Notes under the pieces: generated by a model
Databases searched by the model: none
The model's input: only the letters and a program-made list of their open reading frames with translations
What the model was told of the DNA's origin: nothing
Shown here: positions 37,301 through 52,300 of the stretch, one piece after another
Layout: the number at the start of each line of letters is the position of its first letter
Numbering within the stretch: position 1 is the stretch's first letter
Translations under genes and position numbers: made by a program
Source: Apophysomyces variabilis
Lineage: Eukaryota; Mucoromycota; Mucoromycetes; Mucorales; Mucoraceae
DNA: 64,000 nt
Assembly (NCBI GenBank): GCA_002749535.1
Contig: MZZL01000134.1
Span: forward strand, 62,001-126,000
Reading direction: 5' to 3'

Positions 37301-40300
37301 AATGACAAACATGATGAGAAAAATGGACCTATAATAATTGCTTATGACGATGGGTCCTTCTCAAGTTCAATGCGCAGTCTGGTGGCTGCCCCAAAGAAAG
37401 CAATAGTTAGGGAATAAAAATATCATGGCTTTTAGAAGAACGGTAATGCTTAATGTAATGTTCCATTAGGGAGAAGATGGATTTAAATAGACTTGATGTT
37501 TCGGGAATCTCAGCGATACACTCAATGGTGGGAAGTGTTTTGCTGTTCGACTCTACTGATTTCAGCCTTGACAGCAGGCGAGTACTGTTTGGGAGCTGTC
37601 TTATAGTGGGCAAGGAGAGAACTCAAAGAGATAGATGTGCTTTCCAAATAAGGGAAAAAGTAAGGAAAACGATGGAAAGCATACAACATTTGATTTTGCG
37701 GAGCTTGCCAGCTTTACCCGTGAGAACATTCTGATCAAGGGTGAAATCAGTTGAAAGCATTCAAGACTGCCCTTGCATATTTGCTTCTCATGAATCGAGA
37801 AGAAAAACAAATTTTTTATCTTATTGATCATTGAATAAAAACAAGCAGAAAAGCTTTTCAGAGATTGTATCTATTGCAGGTTATAAATGCTCGTGGACAC
37901 CTCAGGGACAGATGCGGACGAGATGTTCAACTTATTCACAGAGCCACAAAACCCTTGTTATTTCCGTGCAAGAAAGCGTTCGAGAATGTTCATTGTGTAG
38001 ATGGACATTAGGATAAATTTTTTTATCAAACAGATTCATCGATAAAAGGATACTGGATTACGTTTCCAAATATAAAAGATCTCAGATGGCGAAAACCAGT
38101 TGGTCTCTGATAACTCGGTGTTTGGCGGGGTAACTCATCTTCTTTTAAATTGATACCCTAAAGCTATCTTGCTTTCAAGACTTTGAAGCCAAACATGGGA
38201 TATCTCGCTCTGCCAATATGTATCTCATATACATGGCTATGAAGATTATGGCGAAGCAAACCGCGATAGAAGCATGCTCAACTTGCGTTCCAAAAGAAAA
38301 GACTTTGTCCGATCATGCGAAATTTACATCTCCGTTCCTGTGCAACACTCTGCACATCGTGCAATGCTGTTGTCAGGAGTCTCTTCTTACTTCCTCGTAC
38401 GATTGCTACTGCTAAACAATTCCATGCCATATCTAATAAATAATTTATTCTACAACATATAGCGGGTTGTCGATAGCTGTACATGTTTTTAAAAGAGATA
38501 CACTGTTTATCCTTTTTTTTAGCCCAAATGCCCGACAATTGAATATAACTTGCATTCTATTCAAAGTATTATAAATTTGTTACATGGGTAGAAAGAATCT
38601 GTAACTTATAACGATGATTGGCCATAGTCCACTGAACTTTTTACCACCAACAAACTTTATTTACATCCAGACAAACAAGAATAAAAGGTAATGGACAAGG
38701 CTCCTTTCCCTTAATTTTTTAGTTTCCTTTCACGACAGGATAAACAACTCATTTTAGCTATCAATTTACTATTGCTCTCTAAATAAAGGGGCGGAGAAGG
38801 TTCAGTTCTTCTGATGTTTCAAACTCTTTCTATTGACGTCTTGAAGTGCAAATGAGCTTGTAATGTTCTCTTTTCCCTATAGAGAAAGAGATCATAGCTC
38901 AGCCTTTATAGTGCCAAGATCAATCGCGGATCAGCCAGTCCTCTTTAATAGTTGTACATACTCCAAGGTTCATAGCATCTTTGTAACACAAAGCATACAT
39001 TAGGCCTGTCTTCATGAGTGGCTACGTAAAGCGCATATCCCTTTCCGAAAACAACAGCCGCATGAGACGATGATGGTCATAATTTCGCTTATTTATTGGC
39101 AACGCTCGTTGTCACTAAATTAATGACAGTACTCTACTCAACTATCGGTGTTACCTATCGTTACTGTTGCATCGTAAAGTTTAGAAGAGTAAACAATTCG
39201 AAAGTAATAATTTCCTGCACTGCTAACGATAGCCATGAATAACGAATCTGCTAAACCACGTCTTAGATTAGGTGAAACATAGAATGTATTCTCATCTGCT
39301 TTTTAATGGACTATATAGACAATGAAAGAATTTGCTTTCTTTGTTTTATTTCTGCCTTTATAGTTATGTTGGTTACACACGTGTTTGACCTATTTGAATC
39401 GTTTCTAAAATAAGATTTTTTAGGCTCATTTCTTTCGATCTGGCCATAAAACTTCAGATCTCTCTCTCTTCCCGAACTTTTCTTTAATACATCACCTTTA
39501 GCATTTCAATGCTATTCATACCTTTTATTCTTGGGCTGCTGCCCTTTTATCTCACGTTGGTTAACTGCGTGCCAACAAAAAGCCCAGGTTCCGATGGCCT
39601 CTTACGCTTTCCTCTCCATAAGATTCGCCGCGATCACTCCACTGATGCTGTTCTACGAGGTGCTCACAGGTCGAAAGGTTCTTCTGATTCTTCTATACTG
39701 TCCACGCCACTGTCCACGGATAAAGACCACGTTTTATACGGTATAGACGTCAATATTGGCACACCCCCGCAGCCTTTCCGGCTTATATTTGATACTGGAA
39801 GCTCTGACATATGGGTTCCTTCATTCCCTTTGACTAACGATACGTCAACCAAATACTTTAACTATTCTAAATCATCGACATACAAACAATTGAACTATAC
39901 AGTTGACGTCACATATATCGGTGATGTCCAGGCAGCAGGAAATTACGCCCGAGATACGATGGCAGTTTCCAACCATACCCTACACAATCAGACATTCGCA
40001 TTGGCAAGCTCTGTCAGTAATAGAGAAAATTTACATGAATACGACGGAGTACTTGGTGCTGGATTCCCATACGATAGTCACATGCATAACACATACTGTG
40101 AGTCGTACGAGACAATGCCAATATCGCTTTACAGCAAGTCGCTTGTTTCTAAGCCATTGTTTTCCCTGTATCTAAGTGTCCCAGGAGGAGACCCAACAGC
40201 TCAGGTCGTATTTGGTGGTACAATTCAGTCCCTCGTCAGCAGCGCCTTTCACTACACTGATGTGTTAAAATATATCCCTCTGGGAGGGAAACAAATTGAC

Positions 40301-43300
40301 AAAAAATGTCTCGACGATCTGAGAAGTAATCCGTACCTAAAATGGATTATCAAGATGGGAAAGATTGAGGTCGGGTCGGGGTCAAACCGCAGTGAAGTAG
40401 TGCTGGAGGAAGCTTCTAGACCGGTTGTTATAGATAGCGGCACGACAAACATTTTTCTTCACGAACGTGTTGCGGACAGCCTTGTCAGGGAAATTGCACC
40501 TGACTTCGTAAAGAAAAGCAGCAACAACATAACGTACTATTCCATTGGTTGTGACCACATGTATTCTACGAAGCCCGTCAAGCTGTACTTCGAGTCCTCC
40601 GCAGATAATGGTAACTTCTACCTCAACTTTATGGCCAAAAGCTTTGTATATCAGATATCAAACACAAACGATTGTAGTCTGATAATCCAACCACTCCAAG
40701 ACGAAAAGTCCGATCAGATTTTTGGAAACAGGTTCCTTTCCTATATAGCCACTGCTTTTGACTTTGGACAACATCGTATAGGATTCGCGCAAAGGAATAC
40801 TAGTCACGTATTGGTGCAGATGGATAGTTCATCAAGATAATCATGCGTCGTAATAAAAATTTGAGTCAAAGAAACTGTAATATAAACGCAACATGGTGGT
40901 CGACTTTTTTGCTTTTAGCACCACGGACAGTAATCTGATGCGCAAACCAAACGTATTGCACCCTTGATCCATCTTTATACACAAATGGATCTTAGTGATA
41001 TCGATAGCATTGGATATGTCATGGCTTTTGCAAAGACAAGTATGATATAGGCTGCGATATTTGGCGTACGGTACCGCTATCGATCTGTAGCGATACGACT
41101 GACATCCTATTCTGCGGAGATATGGACTGGGCAAAATTTGCCATCTAACTAGACGCTTTGCAAAACCTTGACCATAATTATTGATGTTTTTTTGACTGGA
41201 TATGCTATATGTGTCATACGGTAAACGCGTTGTAAGCAAAATAAAATAAGGTATTTTAAAGATTTCAGTTGCTTTTCATTCTTCTTCCCTTTGGTTCAAT
41301 GACCATATATTCATATGAATCTATTTTTTAATTAACAATGCTAAGAAAGAAAAGCTAGTGCCAGTCGGAGAACAAATGAGTAACTACCATTCCTTCCTCA
41401 TGCTGTTTGAAACAACTGATATCTCTACGTTTATGACAGCGATAGTTTGGCTAACTCTTCCCGTAATGACTTTCCTTTTTGGACTTTGGCGTGTTGCTCT
41501 GCATTTAACTGTTCGCCCTTGATCAACTTTTGCTCGAGCTCTGAGATCTGCCGCAGCTTTTTCTGAATAGCTTTGATCTTCTTTTCTTCTGGTGTTTTCT
41601 CTGAAGTGGATAGTTGTTCTTGCTGCGCGGGAGTTTCTTTTGGCGCCGTTTTCTCTATGGCAACTGATGATTCATCCTTGGTTGCTGCCTCCTTCTGTGT
41701 TTTCCCTTCTGTTTCAACTTTCTTCACCTTGGGCTTACTACCAGGAATTTCTGCTTTCTTTTTAGGGTTATAACCCGGTGGATACTGACTCGCTGGCTTA
41801 GATTGCATGCGCGCATTGGTGTAGCGTTGAACATCTTCGAGAGGAACGAAACCTGGTCTCACTTTTCTCTCCTTACGAATGGATCCATCGGCTCGACGAG
41901 ATGCAGGGATCCAGCGGTCTTCGCCAACTTGGATGATACCAGCATTAGAAGGCTCTGTCATTGTTGTTCTTCTGTAAAAGAGGAGATTGTCTGTTGTGGA
42001 TGTTCAAAGTCACAGATCGCACTCGGACCATGAACGACTTATCGGGTTATGTTATGGGAAGCCAAATAGAGTGCTTCTTCCCTATGCTCAGCTATAGATG
42101 AAATCAGAATGCGTAGCGATAGATAATATAATTTTTACTAATACATACCGTATGTAATCAGTAGTACAGGTTAGGTCATTGCGTGCACCTTATAATTCGT
42201 GAGAGGAACATGAAAACCCGGTACCCGTAAGAATTCGGCGCAGATATGATAGCCGTGTACAGAAAGGCGCATTAAGTTTGATATTCTTACCATTGCCTGG
42301 GAAACTTTCGTCTGTACCGATGAGACAAAGTATAGATTGACACAACAGCAACTACCAGTTTAAACGCAGACTTTATGTCCGTCCGTGTTGTTTCTACTTA
42401 ACTATAAAGCAGCGCTCAATGCTATTACCCTAAGGAAGATAGCAAACTGAGGACAGCATCCACTATCGTAAAAGAAATCAAAACAATTAAGGAAACCGCG
42501 GGTATTGCCACAAACTACTGTGTGAGTCAGGGATTGGTATAGTGCAAGAATATACAACTGAAATTTCGTTAGTTCCTGGAACAAATACGCTACTGGTCTA
42601 TGGGGGTGGCGTTGCTACTGCTGAATGTAAGCCTAAATATATATGGAAAGCGTGGACTTAATCTTGCGGAAAGAAAGCATCAATTGATATTACGACGGTG
42701 TCCGATTATTGTTACATGTATGATATGGCACAAAGCAAATGGACACAACAACATCCTCAAGGTAGTCCAAGTGCTGGAGAAAGATACGATCATTCAGGTA
42801 GAAAGAAAAGAAAATAATGCTACACGTAATCGTAGCGCTGCCGATATTTTGATTTCTTATTCTTCCGTTTATTGCTCTAATGAGAGCAGCAGTGTTAATC
42901 TGTAACAGTACGCTGTTCATTCTATTCGGTGTTGGATCAAATACTTCTGAAATGCAATTAGGCGAATTCTTCATACTTCAGCTAGAGAATATGACTTTGG
43001 ACCAATCATTATTACCGTGTACCAATATAATCTTGTCCCTTCTAATCCAGAACAAAGCGTAATAGGAGTGGGTGCTATAGTTGATATCGCTATCGGGTGT
43101 TTTGTAGCTGTGACTAGCATGTTCAATGGTAAAAAAGCGGATTTACAAGAACGCCCCGTTTAGTTGGTTTTTGGAGCAGCAATTGCTATCTGGCTCTTCC
43201 TTAGAAAGAACAGATCGCGTCCGGTTAACGCGTCGATTGACCTCACGCATGAAGGAGACCATTTCATCGGCAAAGCGAAAGACAGCTTTACTACGCCATT

Positions 43301-46300
43301 TACACCGAAAGAAACAGCTGCGATGCAAAACATGAATACTGCTCCAGTCGAACTCCAGACCCATGTTATATCTTTCAATTTTGCCCAAGGCCCCACTGTC
43401 ATGTCACTATCCAAAAACGCACCATCCGGACCGGTTGAAAAGCCAGACTTGGGCAACCGAGCTTTTACGGACCCCTCACCATCACCTGTTAAACCGGACA
43501 ATTTTACCAGCACAGACACAAACGATCAAGCAGACTGAACTGGGGGTACATCACGAATACAAAGCCTCTTTCAAACTTTGTTTAGTTAGCCTAGTAAGGC
43601 AGTATAACCGCAAATATTATAATGCAACGCATCATTCTTTAATAATAAGGCACAATGTTTACTTGCTGCAATAACAGAAAGTTTTATTTATACAATTGGG
43701 CATTCAAAGAAAATGAAAGAGCAAAGATTGACTACAACAGGGTGACTATAGGTTTACTTTTTAAGTGTACCAAAGCCAATACGATGTTTTCCGAAATCGA
43801 AAATAGTGACATAATGGCGGAGGAAAACGTTTCCGATGATAAAGTTGTTGGTGTTGCCACTGACGATAGCTAACACGCATTGGTTCCCTGTCAGTGAAGG
43901 TCGCACCAGTTGGCCAATGGGCACTTGAATAGAAGATCTTTTACTGTCCATATTGGTGGTGCTAGGATGTAGATTGAAAGCAAGCATCTGAGTCGAGTTT
44001 CTGTAGCTGCAATTGACGTAATAAAGACTGTTTCTTTTTTCCGCACTTGGTATCATGTTGCTAATCAAGATGTCCGAGTCAGCAGAGGGCATAAAGATAC
44101 CGTCTGAGCCCGTATCAACAGCAAACGAAATATAACCATTATTGGCCGAAAGCGTTCCGACATCACCCTCCGGTGTCTCGAATCGCACGCCCGATACCAG
44201 GACGTTCCAGACAAAGTAAACACCCGAGGGCCCGTTCCTGATATTATACCTCGGAATACTTGCGTACAAAATATCACCATCGATTTTAGAATAGTCAATG
44301 CCGCCAAAAGTAAGCTCGCCTGCCCAATCTGTGTGGTCCGATTCTCCAACATAGACCGAATACAATGGTTCTGGGATCAACTTCTTCTCCCATAAAGAAA
44401 ATGGTACGGGCAGATACAGCTTTTTGTGCCTGAAATACATGCTTGTAGCATACGGAAATCCGGCGCCAAGGATACCGTCCAACATGGGTGTTGCTTTCTG
44501 ATTGACTAGTGGGCCGGTCATGGTATCAATGGTAGCCATGAATTGTCCCGTATTTGTCACGTCGCCGATCGTAATGCTATCCTGGAAGTAATTGCCCGTT
44601 GTACTTCCTGTCACATACTGCAAAGAATAGTCGTATTCAGAAGCATTATATGTGGACGAAGCAGCAGGATCGTAGTGATTGCTAGACGGACAACCATCCT
44701 GTGGTTGGCATCTTGTTGAGGGGATCCATGTGTCGGAACTTCCACTATCCAGAAGCAAGAGAAATTCTTGCGGTGGAGTACCGATAGCAACTTGTACTCC
44801 GAGTTCGTGCATTTCAAGGTCGTTTAAGAGACTGGTTTCAAGACCTAAAGACATTTGTTTTAGACCGTTCAATGTCTGGTTGAATGCCTTATGAGTAATG
44901 CGACGTATCGGTAAACGTATTGGCTCTTTCATCACGGGCCCGGCGTAGCCATACTGAAACAGATAGGATAAGACCACAAGACAGTGAGTTAATGTATGGG
45001 GAGGCTTCATCATTGATGATCAAGTCTTTGCTTACACAATGAATGCTGTTAATGAGAAGAGTATTTATGATCGGTAATAAAAGGGTCCTTTTATTGCATA
45101 TATGGCCGTTCGGGCAACCGTACGGAAGCCCCTTGATTCATCGCAAATGTACTTGCATAACGCTTCAGTCAGTTACGCTTTCGTTGAAAAGGTTTCTGCA
45201 ACTATTTAAATAATATCTTTTCTCCTTTTGCTCCCGGTTTTTAACCTGTTCCAATATTATGCCGCATTTCCTTCTAATGCAACTGAAACTATCGTAACCC
45301 CGGAATCAAGGCACATTGAACTTATCTGTAAGGTGTAATTGCAATTGCAGAAAGTATACGCTCGGCACAATCGTCTTGTTAACCTGTTAGCTCCATCTCC
45401 GGAAATCCGGATGTTTAGACATAACTATCTTTTTCAGCAATTATGTTTTCGGCAGGATGAAAGCCTATTGCTGACAGAAACAATATGTATGCTATCCTTG
45501 CCGTTGGTTTCGAGATATTGGTATATTATCTAAGCATAAATGAACATAAAGCCGCTTAAGATGGAGAGAATCGTTGAGCGTTATCTCGCACTTTTTAAAC
45601 ATAGGAATCAGGTGTTAACTAGCGGCTTCAGTTATGAGTATAAGCTTCTGAGCATCGATTACTGCAAGTTGGCAGTCTGAATAAACCAGCGCAATCTATC
45701 CCCTCATACGGAGCCGACCGTCTTGGTTTGAGACGGTTTGCATCCAGGAAAGGGATATATCCCAGCCCATTTTCCATTTATATCGCTCTGTATTAGACAT
45801 TTGCCAGCGTCTTTGCGTTAGCAAAATTATAAGCTCTTGTTTGGTGCAAGACTTGTTTGGACCAACTTGTAGATAGTATCTCAGAAGATGTTAACCTTGC
45901 TAAACTTACTCATCAAATCAGCTTGATTCAGATCCATTGCTATATGTTTATCTACCGTGTTTTTCCCAATAGTTTACTGTATTTTCCTTTATGCTGTATT
46001 TGTATTTGTATATGTTTCCTAAATGCCATAACGATCATGTAGCGAGGCTCGGACCTCTGGTGTCATCATAGAAAGTCCTTGCTGCCACTGCTGTTCACCA
46101 AACATATTCTTATAACCGATCAGAATCTGCAATAATTGACATGGTTAAAATATTAATTCTTTCTAGAAATACTACTTACATTTCCAAACGATTCGTTAAG
46201 TGCAGGGGGAACTGCCTGGAAGTTCGCGATGGCAGTGCAGAGAGATGGGAATTCCTAAGGGACAATTTAAGCAAAAGACTTAAACTTAGACCATCTTTAC

Positions 46301-49300
46301 CTTGGCAGCACCTTGTGGGTTTGCCTTGATGATCTCGCAAAGTCCGCTGAAGGCAGATGCCTTTTCGTCATTATCACGGATGGGCGTCAAAGCCAAAAGC
46401 CATGGATGAATAAAATTCTCCAGATGAGGCGCTACTGCATCCGTGCACACCAATCCCAGGCGACCAATGGCAATAGCCACATTCTCCAATAATGTGCGCT
46501 GGATTTGAGGATTGACGATCAAAGGAAATAGTCGCTGTAGTAATGGTTCAACATAAGGTTGGATTTCAGTACCTTTATGTCAATCGATGAATTAGTATAC
46601 AGGGAAGAAGGACCAGCGATTGCAAACTCACCCCACTTGATGGCAATTTCTCCTGCGGCCCAGGTTGCATTATTACAGACGGAAACATGCTCAGCTTGTG
46701 GATCAATTTGATGTAGGACATGGGGCATGAACTGGGGAACAACACCTCTGATGTGCTCGAAGCATGAAATGGCAAGGTCGCCAAGCAAAGCATAGGCTGA
46801 CTGTCGAACTTCAGCAACTTCATCCTGTGTACTATCCTTTAGTTCCTACAAGCTAAACAAAATACAATGACAAACCTGAATACAGATGGACAAGAATTGC
46901 ACGACAGGAGGGTTTGTGTTGGCAACCAACGCTTCAGCATCAGTGTTAAGGGCCTGAACGATTCCTGACATCAAATCCAAAGACACAATCATAAAATCTT
47001 TATCTGGCTGATCCCTTGACGGGTCCATGGCTGCCAATTGACATTGTTCGAGTGTCTTGCAGATAATGCTCACACATCGCATATACACAGGTTCAGCAAA
47101 TGGTTTGAAACTCTTACCGAGAGCGGTAGTAATGGAGGATAAGCACTGGCGATACAATTAAAACATGGTTGATGAACGTCTGCACTCAGCTTACCTCCAA
47201 CAGCGGGAAGAGGTCCATGCTATCGTCTGGAAGTTCTTGCCATTTTTGAATGATAGGTGGCATAATAAGTTGAATATACTCAGGCTTGTTCAAAGCGTCG
47301 GAAACCATTTCAGCCAATGTTCCCAGAGTATCATATAGCAAGAAACGGTTTCGGTGTTGATATTTCTCAAAGGCAGTGGAGATTGTAACCAAGATGGGAT
47401 GCAAGTAGGGTACGAGTTCGGTAGCAGCTTCTTCTTCAAGAAGAGAGAAAGAGGAGCAAGCAGCCTCTTGAACACGCTTGTTATTATCCAAAATACGTTG
47501 TAATAAAATTTGCACCAGTGGCTCAAAGAAATGTTTGCGAGCTTCCATGTTCTGCTGGGCACTCTGCACAATCCAGGCAGAATAGCGACCAAGTGTCCAA
47601 CATGTAATCGATCGGATAAGAGGCTACATATCACAGGATGTACCTATAAGCTCATATTCTTCTACACGTACTTTCTGCTTTACCTTGGGGTCATTCAAGT
47701 TTGTCAACAGATAAGGAACAAGCTCTGGTAGATGAGGTGCAATATCGTGCACGCCACCTAACCCGTGTACATTCAGTTAATAGGTAAAGATGTTATGCTA
47801 TATATTCTACCTTCAGCAGCAGCACCGAGAGCAAGAATACCACATTCTCTGTGAAGCCAGTCCGGACTTTCAAGTTCGGTCTTGAGCAATGGTATGATAA
47901 GACGAACCGTTTCCCCTTCAAATGCAGTGCACATTGTATCCAATGCAGCAGCGCTACATTTTCTCAGATTCCATTCGCCATAGAAATCGTCATCTTCCGA
48001 ATCATAACCTTCTTCATCCTCGTCTTCATCCTCCTCATCATCACTCAGCAAACCGTCAGCTCTGCTTTTCTTTTTGTCCTCTTGGTTATCGTCATCCTTA
48101 TGTGTATGTTCGGATTGGACAACATTAGCTCTATGGAAACGAGGCTTGATGTCTTGTTCGCTATCTTCCACGTGAGCGTCATCTTCATCATCGCCCAGGG
48201 CCAACAGATCCATTTCCGAGTAAACCATGCCTTTCAAAAGCACTGGTATGATCTTGGGAAGATATGGTCGCAGTTCTTCTCTGAGCTCATCCTGTTCCGC
48301 AAAGACTAGCCAGAACTCACAGGCCTCAAGAGCCAAGTCCGGGTCATCCGATTGCGTTGAGAACAACATATATTCCACCAGATTGGGCATATGAGGGAGT
48401 AAGACAGTTGGGGTCATCTCCAGAAGCCCAACCAATGCCTGACAAACAGCCTTTCGGACATCAACATTTTCATCTGTTGCTCTGTTAAACAGCGCACCGA
48501 GATACTCGTTCATTCTTCTCATCAATGGTTCCGATCGCAGCGTAATAAAGTTACCCACAGAAAGAATGGCACTGAGTCGGATCTTGCAGTTCGGATGATC
48601 AAAAAAGGCAATAAATTTCGGGATCATGAAATCCAAGGGCTCCACCCCATCGATCTTGGTATCCAAATCACGAGAAGAGTCTTCGCACACTTTTTGGAGA
48701 GTACTGATCGCATTCTGAATAACCATACCAAGAGTTATATTTTGCCTATCCAGAATCTCATCCATCTTTACCTCAACCACAGTTGGGTTCGGATCATCCA
48801 ATTTCTCCAAGAGGAATTGTAGCGCCTGTGGCCAATTGCGAATTTGACCCCTAGCGATAATTGACGCGATAACCATGCTGACGGCCTTACCCACGTCTGC
48901 ATCTCCAATATGCTGCAGACAGCATTCTTTGACGTAATCCAGCACTGGTTGAGGGATTGTAGGGAAATAAGATCGGATGTTGTTTTTCAGGGTCAGTCCG
49001 GCTACAGATCGAATATATTGATCCTCCTGTGGCATTTGCGTCAAGATATACGCCAAGTAGGAATTGTAGTCAGGGATCTTATTGAAATAGTCGAGTCTCT
49101 GCAAATAAGCTCGGTAAGCATAAGGAGTCTATTTCGGGAGTTCGACACCTACTTCCTGTACGCGCTGACTATCGGTAGGATTGATAGCTTCACGCAATAG
49201 CTGCAACAGGTCCGAAAGACCTATAAGTATGTCTCTACAGTCAATAAACAGTCATTCCATCTCCTGTGGAGCGTTGACCTTGTTCTGTTGGTTGCCAATG

Positions 49301-52300
49301 GCTCATACTATGTTGAATGCCCGACTAGGTGAAAGCGAAAGAAGACGTAGCTACAGGTACACAGATGCGGATTAGACTTTATCATAAGTAAGCATTGGCT
49401 CTTCATTAATAGGAACCTGCGAAAGGAAGCAAAAGTAATGCAGCACTGTCAATGGATCGATTTCGTCCACAGAGACTCCTTAGCTCTTTTTTTTTTGTGT
49501 TATAGGTTTGGGACTGTCCCCGCAAAGCCCGCAAAAAATTGTGACGACCCTAAATAAAACAAAATAGGAAATCACTGCAAGTTTGGAACACCGACTACAC
49601 TACAGGTTTTTTTGAAGTTTCGAAGTGCCAAGTTTTGCAGAATCATCCAATCAAACTATGAAGATTCCAATAACAGATTTTGAATCAAAGACGTGTTCTC
49701 GTTCATGGGCAAGCGTAACTCCATCACAAAAACATGGATACCCATCCCAGTAATTAGAAGATAATTCTAAACGACCCAATGCTTAAAACAGTTGAGAATA
49801 CGGGAAAATATCAGCAAAAATAGTGTAGCCGATTCTGTTTGTTTCATACAAGACGCCAGATGTCTGTATGATGTATGGAAAGACAATAAGTAAAAGTTAA
49901 ACTTTATTAAACATATAATTTACCCTAATAATAAAAAGAAAATCAGTGACAATAATAAACGTTGACAGTTTGAAATACTGAGTATTAACACATACGAGGA
50001 GGATTACATGCTGCTTAAATGAAGCCATGGTTCTCAACGTGCTGACCCTCGTTCTCAATGTCCTGTGGATCATCTCACAAACAAGATAATGGAGCCTTTG
50101 ATTATTCCACTATATCTGCTTCTGCATTACATGAGGTGTCATTCATAACAGCTCGTTGTGTGAAACGAATTAAATGAATCATTTCGTATATAGGAACGCT
50201 GACCGTTCCCGTAATGACACAAAAGGACGAAGTAAAATTCAAATAGAGAGTGAAATATTTACAGTCCATTTCATATGATCCTGTTTTATTTATGTAGCGG
50301 GATCCAGAGCGCATATTAACAGAGATTTCGGTAGTTCCATGTTACAGCAAACAATATTAAATATCATACTGTAGCGGTAAAGTCCATAAGTATAGTATCA
50401 AGAACCCTTTGCCGAAAAGAAGAGCTCATAATGCCACGTCATTATTAACTCAGGTCTAGCTGAATTCGTTCTCATCGCATATACACTGGCACATGCTCCT
50501 AAATGAAGCAAACGGAACCCTGTTGAAAAATGACCGGCAAATCAATGAAGTCGTTCTCTTTGTATAGTCAATTTTTTATACTCTAGAACAAGTGCTGTCG
50601 GCAACAGGCAGTGCATACCACATCTTCTTTCTCTCTTTCTTTAGCTTTGTTGTTTTCTGTATCGTCTTGTTTGGATACACTTCCATTATTTATACAAGGG
50701 ATGAAGTTTGGGTAACCTGTAGGGTCCAGATTATTAGGTACGTGGGAACTGGGTGCGGAACAAAAGGTTGTCGAATGCAAAACCTGGTCGGCACACAGCC
50801 AGAAGAAAGGTGAAAAGCCTATTAAGTTTATTAAAGGGTTTCCTCAGGGTTCCCCTTTCTAAGACTTCCTCATGATCTGTTTTCCCGTGGTATGAGTGGA
50901 TCAAGATATGATGTAATTTTGTGCTAGACGCAAAAAGACAACAATCATTTTGCATTAAAAACGTGTTGTCGCGCCATTCCGTTTTCAATCACCGCTTATT
51001 GATCAGTTCTTTTTCGTGTGTTGTCTTCCTCCCTCTTTCTCTTACCCTCTTCACCCCGTCTTGTTACTTTTTTTAAGTGCCCTCTGACTATATTGAAATA
51101 ACACAAACGTTTCTTGCAAGTGTCGGCGTCTACATTGACGCGGTTATGATTTTGATCTTCCATAAGAAAACAGTACAACTAGCTGAATAGGCACGAGAGG
51201 CAGAGAGAAGAAAAACTGGTCTGTAATTTGGAATATGCGTTTCAGAACAGGCATTGACAAACAACCAATTTTTTCAGTGATTTGCAAAGACTGCTCTGAA
51301 GAAGGGCATCCAAACAAGCGATACAGAGCTTGTCCTCAAAATAAGAGTCGCGGCAGTAATCAAGGCAAGAGTCATCAATGCATCACTAGAACTTTGCTCA
51401 CTCTCATTTTATTGTTGGAAAAAAAAATGAAAATTGACAACTGAGGAAGAAGCCGAACATTCCAGGCAAAAAAAAAAAAAAAAAACGCGGCAGGGTTTGG
51501 AAGGATGAAGAGACAAGGAACAAAAATGTCCCATCCAGTCCATGTCCAGCCTGCGGTTTGACTGACCATGCTTCTGCAAGAAGCAGGTCTTGCACGGGTC
51601 ATGCAAAAACTATAAACGAAACAAGTCAATGAAGAACTTGGAAAAGATCATGAAAGATACACAAGAAAGCTACCGCTTGATTCTATCATCCGTCCGGAGT
51701 ACCGTGAGGAATTCAAAAGGAAACTTACGAATCTGTGCGGTTTTTTGCGCGAAGTAGTCTTCCGAGCTCAAATCTTCGTGAATGGTTACATTATCTCAAA
51801 CGCCGATCAGGGAATAAGTACATACTTTACACATAGTCTTTCTGGTATTCCGTATGTGTATTAGTCCTCGATAAGAAGGTCTCCAACAAAAACTCCAACA
51901 TGCCATCCGATCTACTAGGTTATTGGGCACAATTTCGTGCGGCATATCCTTCCGTAATTTTCTCTCCACAGGGCTTTTCTGGATACAGTGATGCCTTATC
52001 GGCGGCCTGCAAGACTTTGGTAACATGTTATACCAATAGCATTGTCGAAACTTTTGAGAACCGAGTGGTGCAGTACTCAATCCGCAAGTTGAAAGCAGCA
52101 GTACCGGTAAATATCTTTGTAATCAATAGAGAGATCATAACCAACTTCGTTCTTGCTTTTTCTAGGAACTTCCTAATGGTCGTATAAAAGATCTCGCTAG
52201 GAAGTATGTCTGCGAACGCGTTTGTGGCGGAGATCCCGTATGGCCTGATGCAGTTCCCTTGGTCTCCACGGGTATAACCAGCGCAGTTAATTCTCTCTGT